Shown piece after piece: positions 22,011 through 33,898 of a stretch of 64,000 nt of DNA. The DNA is from Triglochin maritima (Eukaryota; Streptophyta; Magnoliopsida; Alismatales; Juncaginaceae). A program made the position numbers and the translations under genes. Location: NCBI GenBank assembly GCA_963682175.1, contig OY821787.1, forward strand, positions 24,158,501 to 24,222,500, in the 5' to 3' direction. Within the stretch, counting starts at the first letter, position 1; every line of letters begins with the position of its first letter. The notes beneath the pieces are model-generated. The model saw nothing but the letters and a program-made list of their open reading frames with translations. It was not told where the DNA came from and ran no database searches.

Positions 22011-24357
22011 AATTTTTATGTGATGTATGTAGTTTATCGAAACAAACTCGCCTGCCTTTTCGTTTATCCTCTATTAAAACAGGTCACCCTCTGGAGTTGG
22101 TTCATTCCGACATCTGGGGTCCAGCCCCCACTGAATCTTATAATGGGTTCAAATAGTTTATTACCTTTATAGATGATTTTTCTCGAACTACGTGGATTTA
22201 TTTGCTTAAATCAAAATCTGAGTTTTTTGATACTTTTCGTGACTTTACTATTTTCGTGGAGAACATGTATGATTTTAAAATAAAAATCTTAAGATCTGAT
22301 AACGGTTCTGAATACACCAGTAATGTCTTCCAAAAAAATTTAAAACAAAAAGGAATCTTTCATCAAACTACTTGCATTAATACCCCTGAACAGAATGGTG
22401 TGTCTGAAAGGAAAAATCGTCATCTTTTAAACGTGACTCGATCACTACTTTTTCAAAACCATGTTTCAAACCGTCTTTGGTCTGACGTCGTTTTGATTGC
22501 CGCCTACCTTATTAATCGTCTACCTTGTCCTCGGCTTCAAAATAAACAACCCTTAGAAATCTTAACTGGACGAAAAATGTCTCTTGATCACCTCAGAGTC
22601 TTTGGTTGTGTTGTTTTTGTTCACAGGAAAAGGATCGACAAACTCAAGACCAGCTCACACAAATGTATTTTTTTAGGCTATTCTTTAAAGAAAAAAGGGT
22701 ACAAATGTTATGACCCAAAAAATTGTAAATTTTATGTTTCTCGTGATGTTCAGTTTGTAGAAAATGTTTCTTACTTCCAATACGGCGATGAAGAAGCCGA
22801 GATCACCACCACTTCACCACCAGCATCCGATGCACCTATGCCCATTGTCAATGAACCAGAGATCTCACAACCACCTGTCACACCTACTCCACACGAAGAA
22901 GACAGAGAAAATACGGCGAGCGGGGGAGAAAACATAACATAAAGACGATCCAACCGACCGACTCGTCCTCCGAATTACTTACATAATTACATCACCTCTC
23001 ATGTGACTTACCCTATCCAGGACTACTTATCCTATCAACAAATAAACACCAACCATAAGGCCTTTTTAGGGACTATAGATAATCATATAGAACCTAGTAA
23101 CTATCATGAAACAATTAAGGACCCAAAATGGTGTAAATCCATGGAAGAAGAAATCAAGGCACTAGAATCAAATAACACTTGGACCCTCATTCCAATAAAA
23201 ATGGAATTAAACCTGTTGGATGTAAATGGGTGTACAAAATAAAGTATAATAGTAACGGGACAATAGAAAGATATAAGGCCAGACTGGTAGCCAAAGGGTA
23301 CACTCAAACTTATGGTCTAGATTATCTAGAAACATTTGTCCCTGTTGCAAGAATGAACACAGTTCGTGTTCTTCTCTCCATAGCAGTTAATAAAAATTGG
23401 AGTCTCTATCAAATGGATGTTAGAAACGCTTTTCTTCAGGAAAACCTCGAGGAAGAAGTATATATGACTCCTCCACCAGGGTACACTTCCACAAACTAGG
23501 TATGCAAGCTCAACAAATCAATCTACGGATTGAAACAATCGCATCGCGCATGGTATGCCAAACTTAGCCACCTTCTCATTCTTTATGGTTTTTCAAAATC
23601 TTCCGCTGACGCATCCATGTTCACTACACACCATCAACAAATTCTAATCTATGTAGATGACATTATAATTACTGGTAATAATAATCATGAAATCAACCAA
23701 GTAAAACATTATTTAAAATCAAAATTTGATATAAAAGATCTTGGTTATCTAAAATACTTCCTAGGAATAGAAATCGCACATTCTAAAAGAGGTTTGTTTT
23801 TATCTCAAAGGAAATATGCTCTAGATCTCCTAAAAGAAACAGGAAAACTTGGGGCTAAACCAGCAAACACTCCCATTGAAACTAATCTCAAAGTAAACCC
23901 TACAGAAGAGGAACCTGTCGAAGACATCCAAAGATTTCAAAGACTTGTTGGAAAACTCATATATCTCACTGTAACTAGACCAGACATAACTTATGCAGTT
24001 AGCACAGTTAGTCAATTTATGCATAGACCCCGCACACATCACTTAGGCATCATTGATCGAATACTTAGATACATAAAACAAACTCCAGGACAAGGGTTAT
24101 GGATGAAAAATAACAACTCTAATTCCATAATTGGTTTTTCTGATGCAGATTTGGCAGGAAGTCATGACCGCAAATCCACTACGGGTTTTTGCACATTTGT
24201 TGGAGGACACCTAGTAACTTGGAGGAGTAAAAAACAGAACGTGGTTGCCCGATCCAGCGTCGAAGCCGAGTATCGCGCCATGGCATCCACTACCAGCGAG
24301 CTCATTTGGCTCAAACAACTTCTACTTGACATGGGACAATCATACAATAAGCCTATG
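22010..24357 (+). pseudogene. Copia integrase, RT and start of RNase H (broken)
   Basis: After a frameshift the integrase continues with CDVCSLSKQTRLPFR, LVHSDIWGPAPTESYNG, an in-frame TAG, then FIDDFSRTTWIYLLKS. ILRSDNGSEYTSN and NTPEQNGVSERKNRHLLN complete the catalytic D-D-E core, to a stop at 22940. RT follows in pieces: [20 protein letters not shown], the [17 protein letters not shown] block, a TAG at 23497-23499, then ILIYVDDIIITGN with the catalytic YVDD. The region ends in RNase H (SDADLAGSHDRKSTTGF, SSVEAEYRAMASTTSELIWL), cut at 24357 by the solo LTR. At least three breaks make it non-functional. Confidence 0.85.
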
Positions 24358-25856
24358 TGTTGGCTTTTTGGCCTTAATCCTTGTTTTGATGATTTAATCA
24401 ACCTAATCTTAATCATAAGTAATGTAGAGTAGCACACATATTGCATTGCATATACATTGCATATGCTAACCTCTACAGGTGATCAAGACTCATGGAAGGA
24501 AGGAAATCAAGTCAAGATTTGTAATAAAGCTATATGAAGACTTGTAATCTTGATTTTATTTTGAGTCTTAGGAACATGTGTAAATTGAGCATACAAGAGC
24601 TAAAAAATTATCACATACACACTAGGTTCCTTAGAGAAGTCACATACAATATTTCACCTTGTTTGGACTTTATTAGATCACCCAAACCTTAGTCGGAAAT
24701 CACTTAAAACCTAAACCCAGATTTCCTGTGTGAACCGGTCGACCGAACCAGTTCTCAGTTCGACCGGTTTATAACAGACTCTCCACAGTGATTTTTACCA
24801 AACTCTACCGGTCGACCGGTTCTACCTTTTCGGTCGACCGATCCCAGATTTTAATATGGCTGTTTTCCTTGTCGTATTCCTATAACGGTCGTATTCGTAT
24901 AAAACAAACTTAACCCCAAAATACATTCGGTAACCGGTCGAACGACGACCTTGTTTCGGTCGACCGGTTGAACATTTCTTCAAGAAACCAAATTCCCTGC
25001 TATCGGTCGACTCATTCTTCGTTCGACCGTTGCACCTTTGTCTCAACCGAATCCCCTAAACGGTCGACCGCCCAATACTTGGGTTCGACCGATTAACTTA
25101 AGTAGAGTTAAGTTCTAGCTCGTTTGTCCGACCGAATATTCTTTTGTTCGACCGTTCTCCTTGAAATCAAGTGAACGGTCGACCGGTTTAGTAGTTTCGG
25201 TCGACCGGTTCTGGACAGATTTGCAGCCCGATTTTCTGCTTTGTGTATCTTGCACAAAATACAATCAAATCTTGTCCAAACGGCTAGAAATCTTTAGGAG
25301 CTTATAAATAGAGGATCAAGACATGTTGTTAACACAACTCTCCAACTCCAATTGTCCAAATACATTAGAGAGAAACCTCAATCCTCAAAGCTCCCATTTC
25401 TACACTCCATAAGCCTAAACTATACACACTTGATCAATTACTCATCCTACTCAAAGTGTGCTCAATTAGAGTGTGAATCCAACTCAGTTACAAAGTTTGT
25501 CAAAAGAGTATAGACTTCGGTGAGAGCCTGAAGTGATCCTTCTCGGATTGTGAGAAGAGGATTCCAAGCTCGGCGAGGGTTGTTCGCGAGTTTGACAGTT
25601 GTAAGGCGTTGTCTCCCGGCCCGGAACGGGGAACGGATAGTGAAGTCGTAGGCGGAGCTCGCAGAGTCGAGCGGAGCTTGCAAGATAGGACTAGGACCCG
25701 GGTGGGGTGCCGAACCTCTATAAAAACCGACCCGTCTCTTTGTGGTTTGCATGTGCGTTCCCTACTAGCTTTAAATTTGTTTCCGCTGCGTTTATTGCTT
25801 GATTAGTTAGGGATTAGCGTGAAAGTGATTAGACCCATAACCCACACGATCCTACA
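24358..25856 (+). mobile_element. Solo copia LTR inserted in RNase H
   Basis: 1499 bp, TGTTGGCTTTTTGGCC to CGATCCTACA, with the exact target duplication CTATG at 24353-24357 and 25857-25861. No internal sequence, so it arose by LTR-LTR recombination. The same LTR, followed by a gag gene, is at 55062-56619; a truncated one is at 13022-13446. The palindrome cluster at 24736-25207 lies upstream of the TATA box TATAAATA at 25303-25310. Confidence 0.95.
24736..25207. repeat. Cluster of paired CGGTCGACCG palindromes (copia LTR)
   Basis: Seven pairs. Core-to-core distances are 21, 22, 22, 16, 21, 20 and 22 bp; pairs start at about 24738, 24811, 24937, 25006, 25063, 25127 and 25178. Second members are often half-degenerate (TTCGACCG). 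The cluster ends about 95 bp upstream of the TATA box, a U3 enhancer-like position. Confidence 0.85.
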
Positions 25857-25861
25857 CTATG

Positions 25862-26116
25862 AACATGTTGTGTGATAATAATGTCGCCCGACATATAGCC
25901 TCAAATCCAGTGTTTCACGAAAGAACCAAGCACATCGAGGTTGACTGTCATTTCATTCGGGAAAAAATCCAAGCTAAGGAAATAGACGTACCCTACGTCT
26001 CCATCAAAGAACAAGTCGCCGACGTTTTCACAAAAGCTTTGGATCAAAAACAGTTCAAACTCATCTTATCCAAGTTGGGTACCTTCAACCTATTCCGGAC
26101 CCAACTTGAGGGGGCG
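25862..26116 (+). pseudogene. End of copia RNase H and polypurine tract
   Basis: Continuation of the RNase H frame after the solo [36 protein letters not shown], then [20 protein letters not shown], the standard copia C-terminus. It ends with the stop in GGGGCGTGTTGA, overlapping the start of the 3' LTR. The purine tract is 26107-26116. Confidence 0.85.
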
Positions 26117-26361
26117 TGTTGAGAAACATACCTATTGCGGAATTCAACCGTTGGAGCTCAGATTTCATCATAGTCCAATCCGATCTCCATGTAAGGCAAT
26201 CATCCATCATCAAATCATCAAGGCATACACAAGTTAACATTCCATATCTTGTACAACGGCTATTTTAGCCTTCACACATATATAAACCATGTAATCATTT
26301 CATACAGATAGAATAATACAAACAGAATACACAAACACCTTCCTTAGCATCGTTTTCTACA
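26117..26361 (+). repeat. 3' LTR of the 5-kb copia element
   Basis: 245 bp, same ends as the 5' LTR; about 11 substitutions between them, no length difference. Confidence 0.93.
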
Positions 26362-26366
26362 TGGGA

Positions 26367-26568
26367 TGAGGTCACTTCTGCTGTTGGAAGCTTGCTAGCT
26401 ACCTTGGCTTTTGGATTTCCATTTTTGTGTTTATCTTGGATTTGACTCTTGATATTTTTGCTTACGAACTGTTTGAACCTTGTATTTTTGTAGATCGTGG
26501 GTTGTGGTTTTCATAGACCAACAACTTTATCTTAATGCATTCAACTTTACTCGGGAAAAAATAAGATA
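26367..26568 (+). other. Probable 3' tail of the LINE
   Basis: Resumes after the copia target duplication. A T-rich stretch typical of plant L1 3' ends, closing with GGGAAAAAATAAGA near 26555-26568, a poor poly(A) remnant. No target duplication could be matched because the LINE start is lost. Confidence 0.45.
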
Positions 26569-27732
26569 TACGGTATACTAGCTGCCATTTGTGCATCATT
26601 CCTTGAAATGGCTGTTTGGGGCGTTTTGGGCCCCAATATTTGCGATATATGCATGTTTGCATTAATGCATTCCAATTGTTGGGTGATTCTCTCACATGTT
26701 GCTTCCTCATAATTTATATTCGTCATATCTGACATCCATAGCAGAACAAAAGCTCACTTTTACAACACTAGTGCCCGCAAACAACATTCACGGCTTCAAA
26801 CTACAAAGTCAAACCTTCACTACCTTCGAAGCTTACTCCCTACCTGAGAGGTTATTACAACTCTCAAAAAGTAGAAAATACAACCCTTCACACCAATTTC
26901 TAGTTTATGCACTCTAGAATATGAAATCGGAACGCATTGGCATATATTTACAACAATGAGCACGTTAGCGTGCGAGTGCATGGTTGAAAATAAAAAATTG
27001 GCCGACCCTTCCCATCATAAGGATTTGTGTGAACACATTACTTGCTCGGTCTGCAAAACCCGCTTAGCAAGGTGTACGCCACGGTTAAGAATATTACGGT
27101 TGATACAAAACATCCAGTGTCACAGGAGAACGATCCTTATCATTCAACCCACAACTTGCATGCATGCATAATATAAAAAAATTGGCCAACCCTAACTCTG
27201 ATCGTGATCATGTGAACACATTCCTTGCTCGTAATGTAATACCCGATTAGCAGGGTGAGCGTCATGGTTGAGTATTACGGTTGATGCAAAAATCCAGTGT
27301 CACATGTGCAACTAAATCAATAAACTCACAGAAGTTGGAAGAAGCCTACACACATGAACCACCAGTACATACCCCTCCCACGTTGCTACAGAGATAAACT
27401 TATAAGTCTCAAATCTAGCATTCCGAGCCACAATAGAATCACATGAAGTAATGCGAATCCTGCTTATGATAGTGATCTAGTAGGCGTGAAGATTTACGAC
27501 GAACTTCTGAGATTATTAAACATAAAATACACCGCTGACGTACTTTAAGCTGTTATTTGAGTTATTTCAGCCATTATCAAAATCACATACAGTAAACTGG
27601 TATCACATTGTGACCAAGCCAAGCCACCAAGCAAAGTGACGGAATAGCTATCATGGAACATTACTAGAAGCAGGTGAAGGTAGCCTAGTGTGCTCTCCCT
27701 CAAGGAAGATCTTTCCATTTAGCACCTCTTTT
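26569..27732. other. Intergenic DNA and 3' flank of the eIF5C-like gene, with a diverged tandem duplication
   Basis: No gene seen. Two units of about 140-180 bp follow one another (about 26990-27140 and 27173-27312). They share AAATTGGCC, GTGAACACATT, CTTGCTCG, TATTACGGTTGAT and ATCCAGTGTCACA. The last 100-200 bases before 27733 are likely 3' UTR of the minus-strand gene. Confidence 0.5.
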
Positions 27733-30700
27733 CTACTCCTCTTCTTCAGCTTCCTCAAGCCATTTGACAAATGCCTCCAAAGCCTTCACAAAGGTTTGCC
27801 TGAGAGATAAAGAAAGCAAGATGTAACCGAAAGCAAAGATCAACACTGGGTAGGATACATGACTGCATGCTACATAGCTCCAACAAATACGTGATATATA
27901 TATACATATTATACATGAATATTCTGATTGGAAACATTTTATTATAATCAGTACAACTGTACAAGGCAAAGGTGATGAGGCAAGCGAGCATGCAAGTCAT
28001 CGTATCACATAAAAATGCCAAAACGTATGTTGGAAGGGCACGGTATTGTGAATAGTCAACAAGCCATGGTGTTCTAGCTAGCATGGTCTGCAGTGTAAAA
28101 TATAGTCTATTGGAAACTTTTTGACCCCATACATTATCAGAAATTAAAATTTACACACCTGCCCTTTGGGTTCGCCCCTTTGCGGAACCAAAGGAGAATG
28201 GTATCTTCTGCAAGAACATCCTGTTCATAAAGGGACCTTACAATTTCAGGGAACAGCTTCATCAGTTTTGCATCCTCGTAACACTGAATCTGAACTTTAT
28301 ATATAAGTTCAAGCTCAAGTCGTCCATTGGTGCAGAAGGTATTCAGAAGTTCAGCCCATGTCTTGACCTGTTCAAAATATTTGAATCATAAGACAACCAC
28401 AAACCAGAAAAACGAATTGCACACCGACAGTCGGACAGTCCCTACGCATTTCTAAGAATGCATTCAGAAAATATGAAAATTTACCAAAATTGATGTAATG
28501 ACAATTATTGGATGAATATAAGTTGATCTATGCATGTACAAATTAACCTTAACTTACAAAAAATTATAATGCCAAAACAGAACAAAAGTTTATAACAAAG
28601 TGTACTTATTAATCCACCATTGTGCGCGGTACAGGGGTTGCATTACCAACTGCCAGGATTTTGAGCAAGTAGCACATACAAAAGCGACTTACAAATTTTG
28701 TTGAATTCTTACTATGCATAATGTAATATACTAAAATGTAACATGATAATATCACAAAAAGTTAAAGAAGTGGTATTACCCATTATCATCATCATCATCA
28801 TCATCATCATCATGGTTATTATTATTATATGAAAATAGTTATATAAAGGTAGATAAGCGTAATTTTAACTTTTAAGTGCCAAAATTAAATTTAACAGCTT
28901 TCACATTATTAATATACTGTCTATAGCCTAATTCTATCACATTACATAAGTAAGTTTCAACAGGAAGAATCAATTTGATTCGGAAAAACATCTATTATAA
29001 TCTATTTGTATTCCTTGACCAATAAACTTAAGAGCAGTATGGTAATATTGTGGTTAACTCCTATCAACAATTAATTGTACATACAATACATATCAGCAAT
29101 ATGAAACAAAATAAAGGTGCAAAAACTTAAACCGTAAAAGCTTTTGTATTATTTTTCCCATTCATAATAAAAAGTTAAAAAATAACTCTTGCCTGGCGTA
29201 GTGCTGCATTTGTATTCTGCTGCTGGTTTTTTCCAGACCATTGAACAGCATCCATTATAACATCCCACAAAATACGTACAACTTCAATGTCTGGCAATTT
29301 AGTATCCTTAACGCGCTGCTTTACAGTATCAATAATATCAGACATGTCAACCTCCTCTGCTATTAAAGTGGTCAAAGCCGACTTTATCTCTTTTATCTTG
29401 ACTTCGAACATTTTCTTTTCGTTGTATTCAACAAGAGAAGCAAGTCCCTCCTTGCTGAAATATATCAAAACAAAAGGATGCTTATTCAGAAAACATTAGC
29501 ACAAAAAAATTTGGGTCAGTAATTGTAGGCTATAAGTATTTCTGCCATTAAACAAAATACGTTGACAGTTGAACTAATGCTTACTTGAAGTGCTCAGCGA
29601 AGCCTTCAGGAGAGCGTTTTGCAGATGGAAGGAAGTCAAGGAGGTTGTCTTCCATCTTACCACGCTTCAGAAGTGCTATAAGATCATCAAGACTGTTGTC
29701 GGTCAAATATACCTTGAAGAATTCAGTTATAAAAGACAGCACTATCCCCTTGGCGACAAGGTTGTCCTTGAGTAATGGCTGGAAAACAGTCTCCGGTGGA
29801 AGTCCTGAGAGCTTCTGAGAGAATGTAAGTGCTGTGAACACAGCAAGCTTCTTTCTCTCATTCTCCTCAAAACGTTCCAAGGACTGCAGGAACCTTCGCA
29901 TGACATTTTCAAGATTCTTTATTAAGAATGGCCTTCGCCGCAATATTTTTTGAATGTAGAGCACAGATGGCAAAATGGATTCACGTTTTGGTTCACAATC
30001 TAGAACTGAGTATGAGTGCTTGTCTCCCTCTTCTGCCTTTACTGTGCCAGGTTGAGTACGTCCTCCTGTGAAGATAACCTGCAAACACAAAAAATGGATT
30101 CGAACTTCAGTAGTGCTAAAAGAATCAAATAAGTTATAGGAATAATTATTAAGAATAGGAACTTATTAAGAATAGGAACATGCCAGGATACAATAAATAC
30201 AAATTCCAAGATGTATGAGAACTATATAATTATGGAGTAACAAAGTTCAGGTAAGCAGGGCAGTGTGTGACCAGTAGAGATAAGGGAGATCTACTAATAA
30301 GGAGAGTTGGTCTGCCCATTGATTACCTAATGGATAATGACTTATGGGAGGAGCATGGGCCATCACCATGAGACTATGTCCAGAACTGCAATTACCGCAG
30401 GAATTTATTTACCACAACTATCATCAATATACTATGTATCCAGGGAAAGGAAAACAAATAAAACTTCTTTGCACCAATAAGCAATAGCATACTCAGAACT
30501 TAAGTGTGTCATTACTAATATTTATATTTATATATGATAAGATGCAACAAATCATGCCAAAGGTGCAATATAGCACATAAAAAACTCAAGATGTCAAAAA
30601 TTAAGCAACAGCTATTAGAAAGTACGAGTGAAATCGCATATAAACGTTTTCCTAAGAACATAGGAATTCACAATTGAAAGAAATGGAACAATAACAAATG

Positions 30701-33620
30701 GTAAAAGCATTGCAAAAGCTTTAGTGCATGGGGAACTATCCACAACTCATACTCATCATTTACTAAATCACCATACAAAACAATAGAAATACCCAGATTT
30801 GGAAGAGTATAACAAACAAAATAAACAACTAACAATGATGTGAAAAACAAATTAAAATAACTAATAATATATTGATTCTTTAAAAAATAAACCATATTAA
30901 CAGATAAAAGAAATCAAAACAATAGATTCATTCCAAACAATTACAAATAAAGTACGTCGATAAATTGACTTGAAAAGGCATGCAAATTAATGCATCTCAA
31001 AGAATATACTAGATATTTCAGAATTTAGCATAAAAACCATCGATTTAGAAGAGCAACCCATGGAGCAATGGTATGGACAGTGCTTTGTGACACAGGGTCA
31101 CCAGCCTGAGGCATGTTAACAACCAATTTGACAAAGGTAAAGGAAAAGTTATGTGCAAATATACTCTCGAGTAGCAAATCAAGGAGACTTAACCACCAAG
31201 GTTACACTTAATGCACTTAATAAGATAAGAAACTATAATGTTCATTTATTATTTTCAAAAACATGTCTAGATGATTCTCTTAAATAATAAGAAAAAATCT
31301 TATAGTACCCTCAACTAATCCATAATATCCACATTGAACTTTGAATTATCAAACTAACAATTTAAAAACCATAAAGTTTCAAATAATATTTTTTAACATT
31401 TGCTTTACTTTTGAGTGACAAGACAAGATCTTAATTAATTGTGATAATGCCATTTTTAAGTAAATCATAAAAGTACGCTACCACACTAAACCAATATAGA
31501 ATTTCACATTTAAACTCCCATGTAGATAATTAACAACATTTCCTCAATCTTTAGAACCTATTATTAAAAAATATTGTTGTAAATTAACGTTTTTACACAT
31601 TTAAGATGCAACACCCTCATCCTATGTCTAATTGCTTTTTCATTGAAAATTCTAGTGCATCATCGACCAATATTATATTGTCTACGACACTATAAGATGG
31701 AAGTCGAGGGCGCTAAAGCAATCCAATGGGTAAACAAATGCATACCCCAAAAATAGTAAGAGGTATTGATGAGAAACTTTTGTTAAAAACTGAAATTCTG
31801 AATGATTAATGATTTAAACTTAGCATGTCTTAGTCTTACCCTACTTCCAAGGTCAATCAATCAAGGAAGCAAACAGACTGATGATCAATCATATAAACAT
31901 ACGTGACGCTCTCTATAACCAAAACTTATGTTTAAAACAAGGACCAACATTAAAATTCTTAAACATTCATACCAATCATAACATTAAAGGAAGGGAAGAA
32001 AACTAAAAACCTAATACACAATTTTTTTCCCTTCTGATCATTAACATCTTAACAACCACACTCTTCCTCACATTAATACCAATTTACATCTTCATTTTGG
32101 AAGAGAAGTGATATTTACCTCAAAAAAGGTGTCACCGTAACGAGAGAAATCAAGATCTGAAGACTCAAGGCTTTTGGCAACAAGTTCCTACATTAAAAAA
32201 AGGCTCAGATAGAAGTGAAACCAAGGATACAATAGATTAACCATAAATATTACATAATTATGAGTTATTAAGATTGTAGAGATAAGCAGAATAGCAGATC
32301 CATAGATAACCAGTTGTAAACATTTCTTATCCTAGTTTTCTGTTGTGCGAACTTTTAATATTGACCAAGATAAGGCATAATTGATTTGGACTAAGGGGGT
32401 GCCTAAAAAAATTATTGGGACTAAGAGAACACTACAAAAATGGAATGAAGAATTCCCTAAACACAGTATTTCATAGGTCGACCCACACATCAAATAATCT
32501 AAGCTATGAGTATTTCTAAACTATAATGTCAATTTCATCAATTGAAATGTTAGATAATTGGAAAAACATCTTACCAAATCACCAGCATTATCCAAGTATA
32601 TCTGAACCACTGCATCTGCAAAAGTTGCAGGGTCTAAAGGAGCTGCTATACTCCGTTTGCGGGTCTTAATCCGCGTTCCGCTGGAACATTTAAAAGGATA
32701 AAATTCAGTAAATAAATAAGCATTGCAACAGCATACTTGTGAAGCACAACAATTTATAACCAAATAGTTACTGGTTGGTCGTCACAGAACAAAGTAAATG
32801 ATGCCAATTGCACATAGTAGTGCTGGATGATTCTCTAATTTAGTCACCTAACCGTCTAGCATTATAACAAGCTTCCATTGTGAAAAAGGTGGGCATAAAG
32901 TAATTATTCTTGTGGCACATCATAGAGAGAACATTCTGATGGACTTACAACATATACTTGTGACAGAAGGAATGAAAACATATTGACCACTAAATAACAA
33001 ATATTATTAGCATATAGAAAATAAAGAAGATTAGCACTTACCCGAGAGTGGGTTTCTCCTTTGAGCTGCAAAACAAGTAAACCAAACAAAAAAGTCAGTT
33101 TAGCGTTGAGCAAGCTGCAAGCACAAGATAACAAATATCTAAAACAGAAGATAACACCGGCAAACATGGGACGTCTTTCCAAGATCCAGTTTGTAGATAA
33201 CTAAGGGCCTAAAAAACAACACCTTTTCAAGAAACACCGCAAATCACACACAACAAGAAGCTAAAAAAATAACTAAAACACCGCAAAATACATAAATAAG
33301 AGCATCATTCCATATCTTTATATGATCAACCAAGATCCGATGCCTAAAGATCAGGACGACAACTTTCACGTCCCCAGATCTCGTTTTAAAGCCGCTGCAC
33401 GAAATCCGAAACCCCTCCAACGGAATCATCCAACAAAATAAACCAAATCCACCATAAGAAACACTAAATCGTCAAAAAATTGTATATTTTCGCCAACCAA
33501 CACATCGCAAACCAAAAAGGGTCGTTTACAGGCCAAAACAGAGCGCAAAACCATCGGGGAAAAGGGGAAAACGAACTGGACGAGACCGACTGGTCGGTTG
33601 AAACAGAGAGATTACCTCAT
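27733..33620 (-). CDS. eIF5C: eIF5C/BZW-like translation regulator with W2 domain
   Basis: Eight coding exons on the minus strand: 33616-33620, 33042-33065, 32575-32680, 32119-32187, 29585-30078, 29193-29454, 28159-28367 and 27733-27799. They total 1236 bp and code for 411 residues, the usual length of plant members. The start ATGAG|gt begins MSSKEKPTLGGTRIKTRKR; the end is FVKWLEEAEEEE. Residues 1-45 come from exons 1-3, 46-68 from exon 4. The C-terminal W2/eIF5C domain (about 245-411) is acidic-aromatic (WAELLNTFC, LWFRKG), as in eIF5 and eIF2B-epsilon. The family (BZW1/2, 5MP, Krasavietz) binds eIF2 and eIF3 in the cytosol and competes with eIF5, tuning start-codon choice; that is family knowledge. 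Introns are GT-AG except intron 6 (28368-29192), GC-AG. No breaks: a functional gene. Confidence 0.95.
28785..28813. repeat. ATC trinucleotide microsatellite in intron 6
   Basis: About nine to ten ATC units, followed by a short ATT run; located in the GC-AG intron of the eIF5C-like gene. Confidence 0.9.
30079..32118 (-). other. 2-kb intron 4 of the eIF5C-like gene
   Basis: AT-rich, GT-AG bounded. No coding segment, transposon end or RNA gene was recognised in it; short open frames such as 30668-30895 are chance. Confidence 0.7.
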
Positions 33621-33728
33621 AAACTAAGACCGACGAGATCGGAGACGAACGAGATCGGGTTCTTCTTTTTCTAGGGCTGGAAAGGGGGAAGAGGTGGGAG
33701 AAAATGGAGATATTACTATTCTTTAACT

Positions 33729-33736
33729 TATTTATA
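33729..33736 (-). promoter_or_regulatory. Probable TATA box of the eIF5C-like gene
   Basis: The minus strand reads CTATAAATAAG (33727-33737), about 110 bp upstream of the ATG. This leaves a 5' UTR of roughly 80 bases if transcription starts some 30 bp downstream. First intron follows directly after the fifth coding base. Confidence 0.55.
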
Positions 33737-33898
33737 GTACCACAATCGTCCGGCTGAGATGAGAAGATGCTTAGTTCTGGTATTTACTTGGCTTGATATT
33801 GTTGCTTTGGGTTGTGACACGTGGGGTCACCGCCTTACTGGAATTAAAAGTTCACATTGTTGTAGTTTCCTGGTTCCCTGAAGGTAGCTATTCCTAAG

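Larger units (their letters stand above)
19906..26361 (+). mobile_element. Ty1/copia element with 245-bp LTRs
   Basis: LTRs 19906-20150 and 26117-26361, each TGTTGAGAAAC...TTTTCTACA, flanked by the exact duplication TGGGA (19901-19905 and 26362-26366). The initiator-tRNA-Met primer site follows the 5' LTR, and the purine tract TTGAGGGGGCG precedes the 3' LTR. Without the nested solo LTR (24358-25856) and its duplication, the element is about 4.95 kb. Gene order gag-protease-integrase-RT-RNase H defines copia. I count about eleven differences between the two LTRs, so the insertion is older than that at 37944. The short LTR fits Ale/Bianca-like lineages, which is inference. Confidence 0.95.

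Noticed and set aside
29471..29584. Frameshift in the eIF5C-like gene between the two large exons
   Set aside because: The change of frame is explained by a normal intron with GT donor and AG acceptor; the codon split AA|C rejoins in frame.
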